From: Litorimonas sp051251645
GTDB taxonomy: Bacteria; Pseudomonadota; Alphaproteobacteria; Caulobacterales; Maricaulaceae
Assembly: GCA_051251645.1 (NCBI GenBank)
Contig: JBPOEY010000002.1
Span: 496,001-560,000, forward strand
Reading direction: 5' to 3'
Length of the DNA: 64,000 nt
Shown: piece after piece, positions 1 to 8,949 of the stretch
Layout of the letters: every line of letters begins with the position of its first letter
Numbering within the stretch: position 1 is the stretch's first letter
Made by a program: the position numbers and the translations under genes
Notes under the pieces: model-generated
The model's database searches: none
What the model was told of the DNA's origin: nothing
The model's input: the letters and a program-made list of their open reading frames with translations, nothing else

Positions 1-402
1 GGCCTCATCGTCACACCGACTGAAGACGGGCTCTGTTTGCGCGCCGTTGCCAAAGGGAAAATTGATCCTGCGGCACAACCAATTTACACCTCAGACCCCG
101 CCTATTCAAATGTGATCTCAGAACGCGGGCTCTACCGCAAATTTTCATTCTCTAACGGACACAAGACGATCCACTTTTCAGATCTGTCTGCACGTCTCGT
201 CAGTTCACATCGAACGGCGTATGAAGTGTTCCCAACGCCCGACTTTTCGCCGTTCGCGCGGTTGATTGGCATTATTAATGATCCGGATGCCCACGCGAAA
301 TTGGTGAGCGACTTAAACGCCGGACGCTTTGATTACCCGAGCTGGAGTAAAGCCGCCCGCCGAACGCACCGCAGTCAACAGGTTCCCGTTACCGGGAACT
401 AA
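1..402 (+). CDS. Hypothetical protein, 5' end outside window
   Basis: The reading frame is open from the first base to a TAA at 400-402, so the real start lies upstream of the window; an internal TTG at 37 is not needed. The visible 133 residues show no signal peptide, membrane segment or motif I recognise. The C-terminal 20 residues are basic (Arg/Lys/His rich). A 7-bp hairpin (382-399, GTTCCCG/CGGGAAC) covers the last codons, and could help end transcription, but no clear T-run follows. The gene is convergent with trmB. Function not assigned. Confidence 0.55.
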   Translation, partial: GLIVTPTEDGLCLRAVAKGKIDPAAQPIYTSDPAYSNVISERGLYRKFSFSNGHKTIHFSDLSARLVSSHRTAYEVFPTPDFSPFARLIGIINDPDAHAKLVSDLNAGRFDYPSWSKAARRTHRSQQVPVTGN

Positions 403-462
403 CCTTGGTTTGGGCAGTAATAGGCATGACACAAAACAATGCCTTTAGTGCCTCTGCGGGGG

Positions 463-1152
463 CTAATTCGGCGCGTCATTCGACTGCCGCGTAAACTCGA
501 ACCATCGCGGCGTGCGACCTTCGCGCCGCGCTTTGGCTTCATATTTCGTTCCGGGCCACAGCTCAGGCGGCTGCATCGGATCATTGCCCGTCCAGTCAAA
601 GCCCGCGCCTGTCGCTCTTGCATGCGTCCGAAACCGGGTCAGCGCCCAATCGACATAATGCGGAATATCGGACGCAAAAGTGAGGCGCCCACCCGGTTCA
701 ACCACACGAAACAATTCTTCGATAAAGGCCGTGCGGATCAGACGGCGCTTGTTATGACGCGATTTGGGCCACGGGTCAGGAAATAATATATAGGCCCGCG
801 CCAAGCATTTATCCGGCATCTCGACCATCATTTTACGAACGTCGCCTTGGAACAACCGGATATTATCCAGCCCTTCGTCGGCAATACCGCGAACTACCTT
901 CGCTGTTCCGTTTAAAAATGGCTCCGCCCCAATAATCGACACATCCGTATGCGTTCGTCCCAAATGGAGAACATGAGACCCCATGCCGTAGCCGATCTCC
1001 AACCACACTGGCGACGGTGGTAGCAAATCGCCCGGCCCAATTTTCAATCGCGGCCAATGCTCGCTCATGATTTCGGCTTGAGACGTCGTCAGCGTTCGGC
1101 CTTTGGCACGGCCAAAGGTACGAAACTGGTCTTTATTGGGATCGAAACTCAT
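463..1152 (-). CDS. trmB: tRNA (guanine-N7-)-methyltransferase TrmB
   Basis: Class I SAM-dependent methyltransferase that makes m7G46 in the variable loop of tRNAs in the cytoplasm. The 229-residue protein has the SAM-binding loop LEIGYGMGSH (51-60), the family signature AEPFLNG (76-82), and the TrmB hallmark FPDPWPKSRHNKRR (124-137); length is normal for the family. In many alphaproteobacteria trmB follows metK at the end of the miaB-phoH-ybeY-corC-lnt-xre cluster. Here the XRE gene lies directly upstream and metK is missing. The ATG at 1152 gives the expected short N-terminus. Identification is secure. Confidence 0.95.
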   Translation of the reverse strand: MSFDPNKDQFRTFGRAKGRTLTTSQAEIMSEHWPRLKIGPGDLLPPSPVWLEIGYGMGSHVLHLGRTHTDVSIIGAEPFLNGTAKVVRGIADEGLDNIRLFQGDVRKMMVEMPDKCLARAYILFPDPWPKSRHNKRRLIRTAFIEELFRVVEPGGRLTFASDIPHYVDWALTRFRTHARATGAGFDWTGNDPMQPPELWPGTKYEAKARREGRTPRWFEFTRQSNDAPN

Positions 1153-1193
1153 ATCGCGGGGCCGTAATCATCCGCGCCGCGCAAAACAAGCCG

Positions 1194-1619
1194 CTAGGCG
1201 TTCTTGTCTGCGCTATCTTTGGCCAGGCTCCGGGCCAGTTCAAGGATTTGGCGGCGCACCGCCTTATTGGTAATTTGTGAAACTGCCTTGGCCAAAGCCA
1301 CGCCGTCCGAACTATTGATGAAATCATAGACGATGGGCATCTGATCATTCTCAGAAAACTCGCCCGCTTCAATCTGATTCGTCATCCCTTCAAAGAAATA
1401 ACTGACCGGCACATCGAGAACTTGGCTGAGACGCCATAAACGAGACGCGCCGACCCGATTGGTCCCGCGTTCATATTTCTGTACTTGCTGAAAGGTCACA
1501 CCGAGCTGATCGCCCAGTTTTTCCTGACTCATTTTCATGATTTGGCGTCTCAAACGGACGCGTGCGCCAACATGAACATCAACCGGATTGGCTGAACGTG
1601 GCGCGTGTTTATTTGTCAT
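1194..1619 (-). CDS. XRE-family helix-turn-helix regulator
   Basis: Cytoplasmic DNA-binding protein of 141 residues. The HTH_3 (Cro/CI) domain covers about residues 17-75, with the helix-turn-helix around SQEKLGDQLGVTFQQVQKYE; the remaining C-terminus is a predicted helical tail of unknown role. This type of regulator is commonly found between lnt and metK/trmB in alphaproteobacteria, which matches its place here. The start ATG at 1619 is preceded by a GGGGAGACAGGACGA leader with a purine-rich ribosome-binding site. The target genes cannot be read from the sequence. Confidence 0.85.
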   Translation of the reverse strand: MTNKHAPRSANPVDVHVGARVRLRRQIMKMSQEKLGDQLGVTFQQVQKYERGTNRVGASRLWRLSQVLDVPVSYFFEGMTNQIEAGEFSENDQMPIVYDFINSSDGVALAKAVSQITNKAVRRQILELARSLAKDSADKNA

Positions 1620-1674
1620 TCGTCCTGTCTCCCCTTTAAGGCTTCCCCGCCCAACAGCTTACTTTGGATTATCC

Positions 1675-3264
1675 CTAAAACCGCCGTAAATCTGTCACAC
1701 CTAGTAATATTAAACATAGATTAAGCAAGGCTAGGATTGCATTGACGAGGGTGATTTCGACGGTTTGACCAACGGAAACGGGCAAGACGGTATCCAGATG
1801 CCCGACGCGTTTCCCGCTTAACACACGCTCAGCGCGACCATAAGAATCAAAAACACCGCTCACACCATTGGCCGCAGACCGAATAAGCGGCAACCCTTCT
1901 TCTATCGCGCGGTAGCGCGCAATTGCCGCATGCTGGGCCGGGCCAACCGTTGATCCAAACCACGCATCATTGGATTGGTTGAGAATGGCTTGCGGCGCCG
2001 GAGCGCCCTCAGAGGCGTTGGGCGTCAGGCCCGGGAAGATAACTTCGTAGCATATTTGCGGCGAAATCGGCGGCAGTCCGGGAAATTGTGAGATGCGTTT
2101 TTCTGACGCCGGGGAGATTGAGGCAATTGCGGTCGAAACCAGACGCGCACCAATACGCTCAACCCATTCTCCGCCTGGGATGAACTCACCAAAAGGCACC
2201 AGTTTCTTCTTGTCATTCGACCCGGCAACGGCCGGGTTCCCGCGCGTATCGAAGGTAATCGCCACCGCGCTATTATAATAGCGCGTTTTCGGCACGCCGT
2301 TGCGGTCCGGCTTTATCTCCTGTCTGAGCGAGTTCATGAGCCAAACCGGCGGGGTCGGCGTTCGCAGCGAAAGTTGCTGCCCCATATATCGCAATAACGC
2401 TTCATCTTCGGTCGCTAAGCCGTTCACCGCGCCTTCTGGCCAAATCAGGTGGGTCACAGTCTCTATGCCCGGCTCGACACTCACGGCGAAGTATGCATTG
2501 ACAATATCGAGTGAAGTCGCGGGGTTAATTTTCTCAGATTGACGGAACGGAACAGCGACTAAACGCAAAACCACGCCGGGATGAATATCTTGTGTGGCAT
2601 GGGCAAGACGGTGTGTACCAAAACTAAAGAGCGCGCCGAGTGTGACGGCAACGCCCAGCGCGGGACGCCAATCCCGGGTTAACACCGCCCCCCCGATCAA
2701 AGCAGCAAGACCGTAGGTCACCATAGTCAGCCCATAAACGCCGAACAGGCTGGTTGACTGGCTGATCGCGCCGCCGGGCTCAAACGCGTAAGCGGCCATG
2801 TTCCATGGAAAACCGGACAAAATATGTCCGCGCGCCAACTCCGCCAGTGTGAAAGCCGCCACAAAGAGCAGGGCCTTGCGCCACATTGACCCCTTCCGGG
2901 CCACGATCGCGCCCGCGGCGCCCCAAAATAAAGACAGAACGACAGCCAGCCCGCCGACGAGTGGTGGGATCATGGGAATGAACTCGGGCCCCCGCTCAAT
3001 AAACGCGGACGCAATCCAGAAACAGCTCGCAGAAAACCACCCCAAACCAAAGAGGAGGCCTGTCCAAAACCCGGCGCGCGCGGAGCGATCCCAATCCGAC
3101 ACGCCCACAAGGCGCACAAACAACATCGCCAGTGAAACGAGTGTCACCCCCCAGAGATGAAACGGTGCAAATCCAAAGGCCGCAATCGCACCGGCCGCAA
3201 CGACCGCCATACGAGACAGCCAGCCAGACTGCCCCCAACCTCGACGCACAGTTAAAGTGGTCAT
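1675..3264 (-). CDS. lnt: Apolipoprotein N-acyltransferase Lnt
   Basis: Integral inner-membrane enzyme that adds the third acyl chain to the N-terminal cysteine of lipoproteins, the last step of lipoprotein maturation. The 529 residues comprise about six hydrophobic segments over residues 15-215, a periplasmic carbon-nitrogen hydrolase domain (about 230-490), and a final membrane helix (505-522). The catalytic triad is visible: Glu277 in LIWPEGAVNG, Lys353 in KKKLVPFGEF, and Cys405 in QICYEVIF. The ATG overlaps the corC stop by four bases (ATGA), so the two are likely translationally coupled. Last gene of the minus-strand run from gap. Confidence 0.95.
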   Translation of the reverse strand: MTTLTVRRGWGQSGWLSRMAVVAAGAIAAFGFAPFHLWGVTLVSLAMLFVRLVGVSDWDRSARAGFWTGLLFGLGWFSASCFWIASAFIERGPEFIPMIPPLVGGLAVVLSLFWGAAGAIVARKGSMWRKALLFVAAFTLAELARGHILSGFPWNMAAYAFEPGGAISQSTSLFGVYGLTMVTYGLAALIGGAVLTRDWRPALGVAVTLGALFSFGTHRLAHATQDIHPGVVLRLVAVPFRQSEKINPATSLDIVNAYFAVSVEPGIETVTHLIWPEGAVNGLATEDEALLRYMGQQLSLRTPTPPVWLMNSLRQEIKPDRNGVPKTRYYNSAVAITFDTRGNPAVAGSNDKKKLVPFGEFIPGGEWVERIGARLVSTAIASISPASEKRISQFPGLPPISPQICYEVIFPGLTPNASEGAPAPQAILNQSNDAWFGSTVGPAQHAAIARYRAIEEGLPLIRSAANGVSGVFDSYGRAERVLSGKRVGHLDTVLPVSVGQTVEITLVNAILALLNLCLILLGVTDLRRF

Positions 3265-4193
3265 GTCAGTGGGAGGGCTTGCGTCATCTCTTCGACAAAA
3301 GTGCTCTCTGCGACGGGCAAGGTCACGCGCAAACGTTTCACCCGGCGCGGGTCCGCATCCGTGACTTCCATCTCCACGCCTTTGGGATGCACAATGATCT
3401 CGCCGCGTTCTGGCACCCGCCCCACCAAGGTAAAGACCAACCCGCCAAGCGTATCGACCTCTTCTTCTTCGTCCAGTGTGGCAAAATCGCGACCGATGGC
3501 TTCTTCGAAATCATCAATACTCATCCGCGCATCTGCGTCCCAACAGATTTTGCCGCCTTCGAGCACGATTTTCTTGAGCGCATCATTCAGCTCATCATGT
3601 TCGTCCTCAATATCCCCGACAATCGGTTCAATCAGATCTTCAATCGTCACGAGACCGTCTGTGCCGCCATATTCGTCCACGACAATTGCCATGTGGATCC
3701 GTCGCGCTTGCATCCGCCGCAACAGATCTTGAGCGAGCATTGACGGCGGGACATACAGAACTTGCCGTTTTATTGTCCGGATCACCTTGCGATCCGGATA
3801 GGTCTTCGCTGTCCGCCCCCGCGCATCAAACATGAGGTAGGGCAGTAGGTCTTTAATATGGACCATAGCGATGGGGTTATCGAGCGTGTCTTCGAACACA
3901 GGGAGGCGGGAATGACCCGCGTCCCGAAAGGCTTTGGATAACTCTTTTAATGTCGCTGTCTTTTCAATCGCGACAATATTGGCCCGCGGCACCATGACAT
4001 CGTCCACACGCAAAAGGTGGAAGCGTTCTGCCGCATCCATCATGCGTTCTTGCGCGGCGGCCTTCTCTGTCGGTGTCGACGATTCGGCATCGCTCAGCCC
4101 CGCCGATTTACGGCGGCGAAAAACCTTAGCGAAGAAGGAAGGGTGTTCGGGCTCGGCGGCCAAGTCAGGCAGCGGCGCAGGGTCTGTGGTCAT
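3261..4193 (-). CDS. corC: CorC/HlyC-type CBS-domain protein
   Basis: 310-residue soluble protein with a pair of CBS domains (about 65-195, starting at RVDDVMVPRANIV) followed by a CorC_HlyC transporter-associated domain (about 215-300). It lacks the DUF21 membrane domain found in longer relatives, so it belongs to the short CorC class linked in other bacteria to magnesium/cobalt efflux or, more generally, to membrane stress. The N-terminus is proline and basic rich and looks disordered. Spacing to ybeY is 6 nt and it overlaps lnt by 4 nt; the ybeY-corC-lnt order is strongly conserved in proteobacteria. The biochemical role of this family is unsettled. Confidence 0.9.
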   Translation of the reverse strand: MTTDPAPLPDLAAEPEHPSFFAKVFRRRKSAGLSDAESSTPTEKAAAQERMMDAAERFHLLRVDDVMVPRANIVAIEKTATLKELSKAFRDAGHSRLPVFEDTLDNPIAMVHIKDLLPYLMFDARGRTAKTYPDRKVIRTIKRQVLYVPPSMLAQDLLRRMQARRIHMAIVVDEYGGTDGLVTIEDLIEPIVGDIEDEHDELNDALKKIVLEGGKICWDADARMSIDDFEEAIGRDFATLDEEEEVDTLGGLVFTLVGRVPERGEIIVHPKGVEMEVTDADPRRVKRLRVTLPVAESTFVEEMTQALPLT

Positions 4194-4199
4194 AACGCC

Positions 4200-4655
4200 C
4201 TAGCGCTTATAGGCGGCGTAGGGATTGTCAATCGACAGCCGCGCTAAAGCCCGCACTTCACGCGTTTCCATATCATCCGCCTCTGCATCGGTCTGATGAT
4301 CCAAACCCTGCAAATGGAGCACGCCATGAATGAGCAAATGCACGAAGTGATCGTCAAACCGTTTGCCTTGCGCGGTCGCCTCCCGGGCAATGGTTTCGCG
4401 CGCTAACACGACGTCCCCCATTAATCCGGTGTCCGGCGACATCGGAAAGGACAACACATTGGTTGGCGCGTCTTTGTGGCGGTAATCCCGATTAAGCTGC
4501 TGTACCTGTGCGTCATCCGACAGGACAATGGACAATTCGCCCTTATTCGGACCGTTTACCTCAGACAAGGCGGCTTGCACCGCCGGATCTATCAGCGCCG
4601 TCACATCTGGCCAATCCGCACACGGTTGGGCGATATCAATGACGAGATCGCCCAA
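4200..4655 (-). CDS. ybeY: Endoribonuclease YbeY
   Basis: Zinc-dependent single-strand endoribonuclease acting in 16S rRNA 3'-end maturation and 70S quality control. The 151 residues carry the metal-binding signature HGVLHLQGLDH with His110, His114 and His120. The only start giving a normal N-terminus is the TTG at 4655, four bases after the fba stop codon, with no good Shine-Dalgarno; this suggests reinitiation from upstream translation. YbeY is usually coupled to PhoH (YbeZ), but here phoH lies about 46 kb away and fba takes the upstream place. Confidence 0.93.
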   Translation of the reverse strand: MGDLVIDIAQPCADWPDVTALIDPAVQAALSEVNGPNKGELSIVLSDDAQVQQLNRDYRHKDAPTNVLSFPMSPDTGLMGDVVLARETIAREATAQGKRFDDHFVHLLIHGVLHLQGLDHQTDAEADDMETREVRALARLSIDNPYAAYKR

Positions 4656-4660
4656 TTTAT

Positions 4661-5710
4661 TTACGCGTCGACTTCGGCGTCAACTTCAGGGGACCACTGC
4701 CCTTTGGACGCCAAACCATTCATTTTCGCGCGGTGCGCAAACGCCGTCTGGGCGGCGGCGTAATTGTCCGCTTTGCCCTGCCACGCGAACAGTGCGGATT
4801 GCTGCAAAGCACGCCCGTAGGAATAAGTCAGCTTCCACGGGAAACCGCCAATTTTATTCATCATGTCGAGGTTGCGCGTCGCTTCCTCATTCTCCTGCCC
4901 GCCAGACAGGAAGGCAATACCGGGAACGGCGGACGGAACCGTGTCCTTAAGCACCTTAATCGTGCGTGTGGCAATTTCTTCGCGCGTGGGTTGCTCTGCA
5001 CATTGTTTGCCTGCGACGACCATATTCGGCTTTAAGATCGTGGCCTCCAACGCGACACCCTGTTCATATAGCTCGGTAAAGAGTGAATTGAGCGCACGTT
5101 CTGTCACTTCATGGCAGCGTTCAACACTATGCGCGCCGCCCATCAACACTTCGGGCTCGACAATAGGAACAATGCCCGCTTCTTGACAAAGCGCCGCGTA
5201 GCGACCGAGCGCATGCGTATTGGCCTTAATCCCGCCCTCTGTTGGCGTCCGGCCGACAGCGACATCGGGATGGGAAATCTCGATCACCGCCCGCCATTTC
5301 GCGAAACGCGCGCCAAGTTCGTAATATTCCGCCAGACGCTCGCGCAAACCGTCGAGGCCCTGCGTGATCGTTTCGCCCGGACGACCCGCGAGCGGAGTAA
5401 TGCCCATATCGACCTTGATCCCAGGGATCGCGCCCGTGGCCTTGATGAGATCAACCATCGACGTGCCGTCTGCCGCGCTCTGGCGCAGGGTTTCATCATA
5501 GAGGATCACACCGGAGATGTGATCATCCATCGCGGGGCGGGTCCGGAACAGCATGTCACGCCAATCACGGCGATGTGTTTCCAAGTTTTCAGTGCCGATT
5601 GAGGCAAAGCGTTTTCCGATTGTTCCCGTGGACTCATCCGCCGCCAGAATGCCCTTGCCGGGCGTAACCATTGCGTTCGCCACGGCGACCATTTCGTCCA
5701 TCTTGCTCAT
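4661..5710 (-). CDS. Fructose-bisphosphate aldolase, class I
   Basis: Cleaves fructose-1,6-bisphosphate to glyceraldehyde-3-phosphate and dihydroxyacetone phosphate (and the reverse) through a Schiff base. The motif ADESTGTIGKRF lies near the N-terminus, and the Schiff-base lysine lies in TILKPNM. The start is placed at the ATG at 5710, two bases after the pgk stop, with GGGAA eight bases upstream. An ATG five codons earlier (5725) would overlap pgk by 14 nt and has a weaker ribosome-binding site. It follows gap and pgk in one minus-strand run, so it should be co-transcribed with them. It is class I, not the zinc-dependent class II enzyme. Confidence 0.93.
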   Translation of the reverse strand: MSKMDEMVAVANAMVTPGKGILAADESTGTIGKRFASIGTENLETHRRDWRDMLFRTRPAMDDHISGVILYDETLRQSAADGTSMVDLIKATGAIPGIKVDMGITPLAGRPGETITQGLDGLRERLAEYYELGARFAKWRAVIEISHPDVAVGRTPTEGGIKANTHALGRYAALCQEAGIVPIVEPEVLMGGAHSVERCHEVTERALNSLFTELYEQGVALEATILKPNMVVAGKQCAEQPTREEIATRTIKVLKDTVPSAVPGIAFLSGGQENEEATRNLDMMNKIGGFPWKLTYSYGRALQQSALFAWQGKADNYAAAQTAFAHRAKMNGLASKGQWSPEVDAEVDA

Positions 5711-5711
5711 T

Positions 5712-6932
5712 TTATGCGTTCCCATTTTGTCGACTGTCTCGTGTTACAATTTTTACGCCCGGAAGGTCTTTCCCTTCCATCCACTCTAAAAATGCACCGC
5801 CCGCAGTTGAGACGAAGGTAAAATCGTCCACCACGTTGGCCGCATTCAGCGCGGCGACCGTGTCGCCTCCGCCCGCAACGGCGACAATCTTGTCAGCCCG
5901 CACCCGTTTGGCGGCATATTTCGCCGCTTCAATGGTCGACGTATCAAATGGCGGGGTTTCAAACGCGCCCAGCGGCCCATTCCAGATCAACGTGTTAGAC
6001 TTATCCATCGCATCCATCAGCTCCGTCACCGTGTCTGGGCCGACGTCGAGGATCATTTCATTGGCTTTGACACGGTCCTTTGAGCCGTCCGCCATAGAAA
6101 GCACGCGCGTCTCTGCGCCGACTTTAAATTCTGTCGCGACCACGCCATCAACAGGTAGAATAATTTCGCAGCCCGCTTTGCGCGCCGCTTTCAAAATATC
6201 CGTTGCCTTGCCGACTAAATCTGGTTCCGCCAGCGACTTTCCGATGTCCATGCCCTTGGCAAGCAAGAAGGTGTTGGCCATGCCTCCACCAATGGCGAGG
6301 CGGTCAAGACGGGACACGAGGTTTTCGAGCAAATCGATCTTAGAAGAGACTTTCGCGCCGCCGACAATCGCCATCACGGGCTGTTTCGGATGATCCAGCG
6401 CTTGCGCCAAATGATCGAGCTCGCGCGCCATGGCCAGCCCCGCATAGGTCGGGAGATGTTCGGCGATCCCGGCAGAGGATGCGTGGGCGCGGTGTGCGGC
6501 GGAAAACGCATCCATGACGAACAGATCACCAAACTGCGCCAACTCTTTGCTCAACTCAGGGTCATTCGTCGTTTCGCCCGCCAAGAACCGCGTGTTTTCC
6601 ATCACCAGGACATCGCCCGCACCCAAATCATTGAGCGCGTTCCGATTGAGCGAGGTCAGAAATCGCACGGGCGCATTCAAAGCGTTCGCCAGCGGTTCCG
6701 CGACAAAAGACAGGGACAGGGCGGGATCATGCTCACCTTTGGGACGTCCAAAATGCGACAGCAAGACAACTGCGGCCCCATGATCACGTAAATATTCTAT
6801 CGTTGGCAAGGCCGACTGTAGGCGCGTATCATCCGTGATCGCCCCGGACTCATCGCGCGGCAGGTTGAAATCAACCCGCACAAGGGCGGTTTTACCCGAG
6901 AGATCAGCCTCTTCAAGACGACGAATATCCAT
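5712..6932 (-). CDS. pgk: Phosphoglycerate kinase
   Basis: Converts 1,3-bisphosphoglycerate and ADP to 3-phosphoglycerate and ATP in cytoplasmic glycolysis; reversible in gluconeogenesis. The 406-residue length is normal for bacterial Pgk. The N-terminal substrate domain has LVRVDFNLP (about 18-26). The nucleotide-binding part has IVGGAKVSSK in the middle and GGGDTVAAL near the C-terminus. It lies between gap (16 nt upstream) and fba (abutting), a glycolytic order common in alphaproteobacteria. Confidence 0.97.
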   Translation of the reverse strand: MDIRRLEEADLSGKTALVRVDFNLPRDESGAITDDTRLQSALPTIEYLRDHGAAVVLLSHFGRPKGEHDPALSLSFVAEPLANALNAPVRFLTSLNRNALNDLGAGDVLVMENTRFLAGETTNDPELSKELAQFGDLFVMDAFSAAHRAHASSAGIAEHLPTYAGLAMARELDHLAQALDHPKQPVMAIVGGAKVSSKIDLLENLVSRLDRLAIGGGMANTFLLAKGMDIGKSLAEPDLVGKATDILKAARKAGCEIILPVDGVVATEFKVGAETRVLSMADGSKDRVKANEMILDVGPDTVTELMDAMDKSNTLIWNGPLGAFETPPFDTSTIEAAKYAAKRVRADKIVAVAGGGDTVAALNAANVVDDFTFVSTAGGAFLEWMEGKDLPGVKIVTRDSRQNGNA

Positions 6933-6948
6933 GTAAGTGCAGCTCCGC

Positions 6949-7959
6949 TTATGCCAAGTTCAGGCGTTCGCCCATGACGCGGGCGACATCAATCATCCGG
7001 TTGGCAAAGCCCCATTCATTATCATACCACGCGATAACCTTTACGAGATCGCCGTCCATCGACTTGGTCAGAGGGGACGCGTAAATAGCGCTATGCGGAT
7101 CATGGTTCAGATCAGAACTCACCAACGCATTGCGTGAATAGCAGATAATGCCCTTCATGCGTTCTTGCGAAGCTTTTTCCATGGCCGCGTTCAAATCTTC
7201 AGCCGTGGTCTTCATTTCCGGTTGGAACGCGAGATCAATCATAGACACATTCGCGGTCGGAACGCGGACAGCGGCGCCGGCCAAACGGCCTGTCAATTCG
7301 GGAATAACCATGCCGACGGCCTTTGCCGCGCCCGTGCTGGTCGGGATCATGTTCAGACCCGCCGCGCGGGCGCGGTAAAGGTCTTTGTGCGAGTTATCGA
7401 GAATCCGTTGGTCCTGCGTATAGCTATGCACGGTTGTCATGAAGCCTCGTTTTATGCCCACAGCCTCGAGTATGACCTTGGCAATCGGCGCGAGGCAATT
7501 GGTCGTGCAAGAGGCGCAAGACACGAGGCGATCATTGGCCCCCAATTTGTCATGATTGACTCCGTAAACAATCGTCTGATCAACATCGTCTCCGGGCGCA
7601 GAAATCAGCACCGCTTTCGCCCCGCCGTCAAAATGGGGCTGGCAGCGCTCCCGCGTTCGGAACAAGCCCGTGCATTCCATGACGAGATCCGCATCACCCC
7701 AGGCGACATCGGCCGGGTTACGTTCATGCGTCATCGCCACACGGCCACGACCAAAGTCGATCCAGTCTTCCCCTTCGGTCACCGTTGCCGCAAACCGGCC
7801 ATGAACAGAATCATAGCGCAAGAGATGCGCTGAGGTTTCAATATTGCCGGGCGAGTTGATGAGGACAAGCTCGACATCGGAAATATCATACTCATAGAGG
7901 GCACGAGCGACGAGACGGCCGATCCGACCAAATCCATTAATGGCGATCTTGAGAGTCAT
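6949..7959 (-). CDS. gap: Glyceraldehyde-3-phosphate dehydrogenase
   Basis: Phosphorylating GAPDH of 336 residues: oxidises glyceraldehyde-3-phosphate to 1,3-bisphosphoglycerate. The Rossmann motif INGFGRIGR is at 7-15, and the catalytic Cys151 is in SCASCTTNCLAP. The residue that ends the second beta strand and normally binds the adenosine ribose of NAD (Asp32 in canonical enzymes, in an IND context) appears as serine here (INSPGN, 34-39), which could relax or shift cofactor use toward NADP. First gene of the run gap-pgk-fba-ybeY-corC-lnt, so its promoter in 7960-8148 probably drives all six. Confidence 0.96.
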   Translation of the reverse strand: MTLKIAINGFGRIGRLVARALYEYDISDVELVLINSPGNIETSAHLLRYDSVHGRFAATVTEGEDWIDFGRGRVAMTHERNPADVAWGDADLVMECTGLFRTRERCQPHFDGGAKAVLISAPGDDVDQTIVYGVNHDKLGANDRLVSCASCTTNCLAPIAKVILEAVGIKRGFMTTVHSYTQDQRILDNSHKDLYRARAAGLNMIPTSTGAAKAVGMVIPELTGRLAGAAVRVPTANVSMIDLAFQPEMKTTAEDLNAAMEKASQERMKGIICYSRNALVSSDLNHDPHSAIYASPLTKSMDGDLVKVIAWYDNEWGFANRMIDVARVMGERLNLA

Positions 7960-8148
7960 AGCGAGAGGGTGACTTCCTGAGAGTTTAAGCGCTCTGAATG
8001 ATCAAACCTCAGACATGAGATCGATCATCACAGTTGGAATTGCCTGCGCAGTTACGCGGAACATCCCGCAAGAGCAATAAAATACCCTTGGCGTGGAGCA
8101 AATCTTACGTCATTCAGGGTATAAAATGAGGACTTTAACTAACTCGCG

Positions 8149-8457
8149 ATGAATGACAGCGCTGACATGAAACAAGCCACCCTCAAGGACGCGGCTCTGG
8201 CCCTTCAAACGGCCGTGGCTGCGCTCGAGAAATCACTCGATCCAATGTTGGGCAAACTCGCCCAGTTGGAGACAAAAGCGCTTGAGGCGGAAGGCTTTTC
8301 CGAGGACCGTGTCCGCTTGGCCGCAGAGTTAGACGAAGCGCTCGAAGCCCGGCGGGTCCGGGAAGCCGAGTTTGAAACCTTATCCAAACAGACGCGCGCA
8401 GAACTCGACCTAACAATCGCGGCCCTACAGCAGGCCCTCGCTCAACCGGACACGTGA
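8149..8457 (+). CDS. DUF4164 coiled-coil protein
   Basis: Small 102-residue protein that is almost wholly predicted alpha-helical coiled coil (Leu/Ala/Glu heptads over about 10-95). DUF4164 proteins commonly sit directly before zapA in alphaproteobacteria, as here (10 nt apart), suggesting a partner role in Z-ring assembly; the exact function is not known. A second ATG at codon 7 (8167) is possible; neither start has a strong Shine-Dalgarno. The upstream region 7960-8148, shared with divergent gap, has ATACCCT/AGGGTAT inverted arms (8082-8088 and 8116-8122), the second overlapping a TATAAAAT box. Confidence 0.75.
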   Translation: MNDSADMKQATLKDAALALQTAVAALEKSLDPMLGKLAQLETKALEAEGFSEDRVRLAAELDEALEARRVREAEFETLSKQTRAELDLTIAALQQALAQPDT

Positions 8458-8467
8458 GGAGATACTG

Positions 8468-8836
8468 ATGGGTAAAGTCAGTTTGAATATTAATGGCCGG
8501 GCTTACGGGCTTGGCTGCGAAGCCGGCGAAGAAGAGCGGCTAACCCGCCTTGGTCAGAGGCTTGACGCGCGCGTCGCACAAATGGCTGACCAATTTGGCC
8601 AAATTGGCGATCTGCGCTTGCTTGTCATGGCGGGCATAACCTTGATCGACGAGATCGAAGATCCTGAGAGCTCTGTTGAATTGCAGATCGAAGAGCGTCT
8701 GGGCGACATGACGAAGAAACTCGATGTGGCGACCAAAGCCCGCGAATCAACGGAAGCCGACGCTGTTGAGGGCCTTATGACGGCCGCGCGCCGAATTGAA
8801 CGCTTGGCCGAACGCTTGGCCGAATCGAATGGCTGA
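8468..8836 (+). CDS. zapA: Cell division protein ZapA
   Basis: FtsZ-binding protein that bundles FtsZ filaments at midcell. The 122 residues show the ZapA N-terminal beta region (KVSLNINGRAYGLGCEAGEE, 3-22) followed by a helical region (LTRLGQRLDARVAQMADQ) and a C-terminal coiled coil for tetramerisation. GAGGAGATACTG upstream of the ATG at 8468 gives a good ribosome-binding site. It is co-directional and closely spaced with the DUF4164 gene, and followed by a probable 6S RNA. Both associations are typical for proteobacterial zapA. Confidence 0.92.
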   Translation: MGKVSLNINGRAYGLGCEAGEEERLTRLGQRLDARVAQMADQFGQIGDLRLLVMAGITLIDEIEDPESSVELQIEERLGDMTKKLDVATKARESTEADAVEGLMTAARRIERLAERLAESNG

Positions 8837-8896
8837 CGACATAAACTGTCGAAACGCTGCGGTCCGACCCCAATCGATTCTCTGCACTACCGCGTC

Positions 8897-8927
8897 ACGG
8901 ACTGCGCATACCTGCTTGCGCGTCCGT
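8897..8927 (+). other. Strong stem-loop between zapA and the 6S RNA
   Basis: An 11-bp stem with one bulged T (ACGGACtGCGCA / TGCGCGTCCGT) and an 8-nt loop lies between the zapA stop and the presumed 6S RNA start. No T-run follows, so it is not a classical terminator. It could stabilise the zapA mRNA end or be part of a longer precursor of the 6S RNA. Confidence 0.4.
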
Positions 8928-8949
8928 CACTGACGCCCCAAATAGCGCT

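Noticed and set aside
382..399. GTTCCCG/CGGGAAC hairpin as terminator of the first gene
   Set aside because: It overlaps the last codons and is not followed by a T-run; kept only as a remark.
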